From an uncultured Peptococcaceae bacterium (GTDB taxonomy: Bacteria; Bacillota; Desulfitobacteriia; Desulfitobacteriales; Syntrophobotulaceae), in the NCBI GenBank assembly GCA_937892995.1, contig CALBJS010000048.1:1-7790 (forward strand): a DNA stretch of 7,790 nt. The letters are read 5' to 3'. Position numbers and translations under genes: made by a program. This document shows, one piece after another, positions 5,556-7,790 of the stretch. Positions within the stretch are counted from its first letter, which is position 1; every line of letters begins with the position of its first letter. Below the pieces are notes generated by a model. That model was not told the DNA's origin and did no database searches. It was given only the letters and a program-made list of their open reading frames with translations.

Positions 5556-5559
5556 GAGG
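5556..5559 (+). promoter_or_regulatory. Ribosome binding site of the lipoprotein gene
   Basis: GAGG sits 10 bases before ATG 5570, inside the 47-bp gap after the MFS gene. I see no terminator or strong promoter in this gap, which favours co-transcription with the MFS gene. Confidence 0.55.
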
Positions 5560-5569
5560 TCTTTTATTT

Positions 5570-6715
5570 ATGAAGCCATTGAAATTTATCGTTATATTGA
5601 GTATTGTTTCACTCCTCGCTTTAACCGGCTGCTCCTCCAGCCAAGCTGCCATGCAAAGGGAGAAGGCAGCGAGAAAAGTAAGCTATGTTACCATCGCAGT
5701 TCCTATTCCCCTGGAATTTGCTGAGAAAAACACGAAATTCCTACAGGGGATCAACCTAGCACTGGAGGAGCTTAACAAGAAAGATGTGAATAAAATAAAA
5801 TTCAGGCTGGATATCGTTGACGATCAGGCTAACTTCAAGACTGCGGTCGATCTGGCCCAAGGGTTCAGCAAGGAAACCGGTGTTCTGGCGGTCATTGGCC
5901 ATTGGTATTCCGACATTTGTCTGCCAATATCCAAAATATACGAAGAAGCAGAGCTGTTGACTATTGTGCCCACCGTATCCAATCCGGAATTAACAAATAA
6001 AGGGTATAAATATATCTTTCAGAGTATTACCAGCGATAAGAAAATTGCTGAAAAGATGTGTGCTTATGCCAAGAGCCAAGGATATACCCGGATCGTAGTC
6101 TGCTACGAAGAAAGTTCCTACGGAGAGAATCTGGCTAAAGCCCTGGAGAAAGAAGCTGCCCAAAGCGGTCTGGTCATTGTCGATAGAAGAACAGGACTGG
6201 TAACCGGTGAACAGTTCAGAAGCGCCTATGACAAATGGGCGGCTTTGGAGTTCGACGCGGTGTTGTTGGCACTGAACATGCCTGAAGGAGCTTATTTCAT
6301 CAGCCGTTTAAGACAAATAAACCAAGAGGCTGCTGTTATATCAGCCGATGGCTTGGATGTAGCTGACTTTATAGCTGAACTGGGAGAAAATGCCGAGGAT
6401 ACGGTGATAGTCACTACCTACAGTCCGGAGGACAGCAGGACCCAACTGGATAGTTTCATTGTAAAATACCAGGCTAAATATCATGAACAGCCGGATGTCT
6501 GGGCTATCCAGGGATACGAAGCATTACAGCTTATCGCCCACGCCCTTGAGGAAACCGGGAGCTTTTCGCCGGCAGTATTGGCCGATTACCTGTGTCAAAT
6601 GGAGCCATGGCCAAGTGTTTCCGGGATAATCAGTTTCAATGAGAACGGGGAAATTGAAGGGCGGGAAATTTATTCCAAAAAAGTAGAGAACGGTCAATTT
6701 CGGTATGCCGACTGA
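5570..6715 (+). CDS. ABC-type substrate-binding lipoprotein, Peripla_BP_6 (branched-chain amino acid/amide) class
   Basis: The 381-residue protein starts with a lipoprotein signal (KPLKF basic start, hydrophobic run 6-19, lipobox LTGC with Cys21 as the lipidated residue), so it should be anchored outside the membrane. From about residue 39 it has the type I periplasmic-binding fold: VTIAVPIPLEF, FLQGINLALEELN (58-70), LDIVDDQANFKTAVDLAQGF (80-99), VLAVIGHWYSD (105-115), IVPTVSNPELTNKGYKYIFQ (132-151, the typical 'sp.lt.kgy.y.Fr' stretch), then the second lobe with VVCYEESSYGENLAKALEKE and AVLLALNMPEGAYFISRLRQ. This is close to LivJ/LivK and urea/amide-binding proteins in layout and length. 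No ABC permease or ATPase of that pathway is seen nearby. Its place between a sensor-MFS gene and an export gene suggests it presents or senses a ligand for this locus rather than feeding a Liv importer. The ligand cannot be read from the sequence. Confidence 0.93.
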   Translation: MKPLKFIVILSIVSLLALTGCSSSQAAMQREKAARKVSYVTIAVPIPLEFAEKNTKFLQGINLALEELNKKDVNKIKFRLDIVDDQANFKTAVDLAQGFSKETGVLAVIGHWYSDICLPISKIYEEAELLTIVPTVSNPELTNKGYKYIFQSITSDKKIAEKMCAYAKSQGYTRIVVCYEESSYGENLAKALEKEAAQSGLVIVDRRTGLVTGEQFRSAYDKWAALEFDAVLLALNMPEGAYFISRLRQINQEAAVISADGLDVADFIAELGENAEDTVIVTTYSPEDSRTQLDSFIVKYQAKYHEQPDVWAIQGYEALQLIAHALEETGSFSPAVLADYLCQMEPWPSVSGIISFNENGEIEGREIYSKKVENGQFRYAD

Positions 6716-6726
6716 TTCTATCAAAT

Positions 6727-6735
6727 AAGGAAGGA
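6727..6735 (+). promoter_or_regulatory. Strong ribosome binding site of the HlyD-type gene
   Basis: AAGGAAGGA ends 8 bases before ATG 6744. It is the best Shine-Dalgarno in the window and fixes the start. The gap to the preceding stop is only 28 bp, which supports one transcript. Confidence 0.8.
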
Positions 6736-6743
6736 TACATTGT

Positions 6744-7790
6744 ATGGCGGAAAACAGGATTTTCAGAAAAGTTTCTCTGGATCGGTTATCCTCCCCCGAG
6801 GAATTGGATCAACGCTTAAGCGTCACTTCCCCCATAGGGTGGATGGCTCTGATTGCTATTGGGGTTTTGATTTTTGCTACCTTGTTGTGGGGTATTTTCG
6901 GCAGAATTTCCGATAAGGCAATAGGCAGCGGAATTATAATATCCGGCGGCGGGATTACCGGCGTGGTTCATCATGCCACCGGCCAGATAACCGATACCGG
7001 CGTACAGGACGGCGATTATGTTGTCAAGGGGCAGGTTATAGCACGGGTGGAACAGACTCAGCTTATTGCGGATATCAATAAAAACAGGGAAGATCTTGCC
7101 GCAGCCAAAGCCATAGATCTGGACAAGCTGGAACTGAACGACAGCAAGCACAACTTCACTATATACAGCAGGTTTGGCGAGATTTACAAGGGCTATCTGA
7201 CTGCCCAGGCCAATTTAAATACCCAGAAAAAGTATTACGAGGTGGGAAAGGCCAAAACTGAAAATGAACTGGAACGGGTCAGGATACAATACGAGTCCAG
7301 CCTGGAAAAATACAACAATAACAAAATTCTATATGAATATGGCGCTGTTTCCAAAAACGAGCTGGAAGATACGGAACGGGAAATGCGTGCCGCCGAATCT
7401 TCTTACAATACCCTGAAACGTAATTTGCATGAACTGCCACTAGCTCAGCTCAAGGAGGCGGAAACCGCCTTTGAAGCCCAAAAACAATGGCTGAAAGACA
7501 GCATTGTCGCTTCGATCATCGAGTTGGAAACCAACATTCAAAAACAACAAAGAGATCTGATGAACAATAACGAAATAATCGCCGCATCTTCCGGCAGAGT
7601 GCTGGAAATGCAGGTTCGGAAAGGCGATATTTACCAGGCGGGAAGTGTCGTTTGCACAATAGCGGGAGAAAAGCAGCAAAACGATATGCTGGAAGCTGTA
7701 GTGTATGTTCCGGCGGAGCAGGGCAAAAAAATTATCCCCGGTATGGAAGTGAATATTTCTCCTACGACAGTGCAGAAGGAAGAAAACGGC
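6744..7790 (+). CDS. HlyD-family membrane fusion protein, NHLM bacteriocin-system type (3' end outside window)
   Basis: The frame is open for 349 codons to the window edge without a stop. Residues 1-30 (FRKVSLDRLSSPEELDQRLS followed by VTSP) are the characteristic cytoplasmic start of NHLM/NHLP bacteriocin secretion proteins (TIGR03794-type). A single TM follows at about 32-53, then the first half of a biotinyl-lipoyl-like domain (about 72-104, GVVHHATGQI ... VQDGDYVVKGQVIARVE). A long alpha-helical hairpin (about 108-272) is rich in Glu, Lys, Gln and Asn and turns near 198-206 (YGAVSKNEL). The second lipoyl half (about 277-308, IIAASSGRVLEMQVRKGDIY) precedes the start of the beta-barrel (315-340, EAVVYVPAEQGKKIIPGMEV). 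This protein links an ABC exporter in the membrane to the outside during export of leader-peptide-carrying peptides. Full members are around 400 residues or slightly more, so most of the protein is here. The exporter ATPase genes would be expected downstream. A general HlyD adaptor for another exporter is the alternative. Confidence 0.9.
   Translation, partial: MAENRIFRKVSLDRLSSPEELDQRLSVTSPIGWMALIAIGVLIFATLLWGIFGRISDKAIGSGIIISGGGITGVVHHATGQITDTGVQDGDYVVKGQVIARVEQTQLIADINKNREDLAAAKAIDLDKLELNDSKHNFTIYSRFGEIYKGYLTAQANLNTQKKYYEVGKAKTENELERVRIQYESSLEKYNNNKILYEYGAVSKNELEDTEREMRAAESSYNTLKRNLHELPLAQLKEAETAFEAQKQWLKDSIVASIIELETNIQKQQRDLMNNNEIIAASSGRVLEMQVRKGDIYQAGSVVCTIAGEKQQNDMLEAVVYVPAEQGKKIIPGMEVNISPTTVQKEENG

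Noticed and set aside
5506..5724. 72-codon plus-strand frame overlapping the MFS end and lipoprotein start
   Set aside because: It runs in another frame across the lipoprotein signal peptide and lacks any family likeness, while the lipoprotein reading has a textbook lipobox.
6816..7679. Minus-strand open frames of 111 and 79 codons opposite the HlyD gene
   Set aside because: The plus-strand frame is open for 349 codons with an excellent ribosome site and full HlyD architecture, so these are antisense shadows.

Overview
The window looks like a piece of an anaerobic Firmicutes chromosome, most likely a Desulfitobacterium/Desulfosporosinus-type clostridium. That is an inference from the mix of families: CWB2 cell-wall-binding repeat proteins, a TfoX N-terminal-type fragment, a two-sensor MFS protein and an NHLM-type HlyD secretion protein. 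The base composition is moderate and the Shine-Dalgarno sites are AAGGA/GAGG-like. There are no rRNA or tRNA genes and no CRISPR array that I can see.

The left part (1-2440) is an accessory, decaying region. It opens with the C-terminal end of a CWB2 protein (1-336). A TfoX N-terminal-domain gene follows, broken by one in-frame TAA (356-616). A long imperfect hairpin (629-675), a barely readable minus-strand coding remnant (666-899) and the C-terminal remnant of a RhuM-family gene with two compensating frameshifts (900-1076) come next. A 30-bp near-palindrome (1078-1107) then precedes a second CWB2 gene (1170-1985) that has lost its signal peptide and the start of its first repeat. The gene-free stretch 1986-2440 holds a possible IS256-type terminus and one very clear rho-independent terminator pointing right (2357-2398).

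The right part (2441-7790) is an intact, organised locus. A TetR-family repressor (2441-3061, minus) is divergent from a rightward gene set. The 157-bp divergent region carries a perfect TATAAT with an extended -10 TG on each strand, arranged face to face, plus two palindromes that are natural operator candidates. The rightward genes are tightly spaced. First is a 767-residue fusion of two tandem extracellular sensor-like domains to a 12-helix MFS unit (3219-5522). Next, 47 bp later, is a lipoprotein of the branched-chain-amino-acid/Peripla_BP_6 class (5570-6715). Then, 28 bp later, comes an HlyD-type membrane fusion protein of the NHLM (nitrile-hydratase-leader microcin) export class (6744-beyond the window end).

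The simplest reading is that the TetR protein controls an operon that senses something outside the cell and runs an export system. If the NHLM assignment is right, the ABC exporter genes and possibly a leader-peptide substrate should lie just to the right of this window. The lipoprotein has no ABC permease or ATPase beside it here, so it may be a sensing or accessory component, but the window ends too soon to tell.
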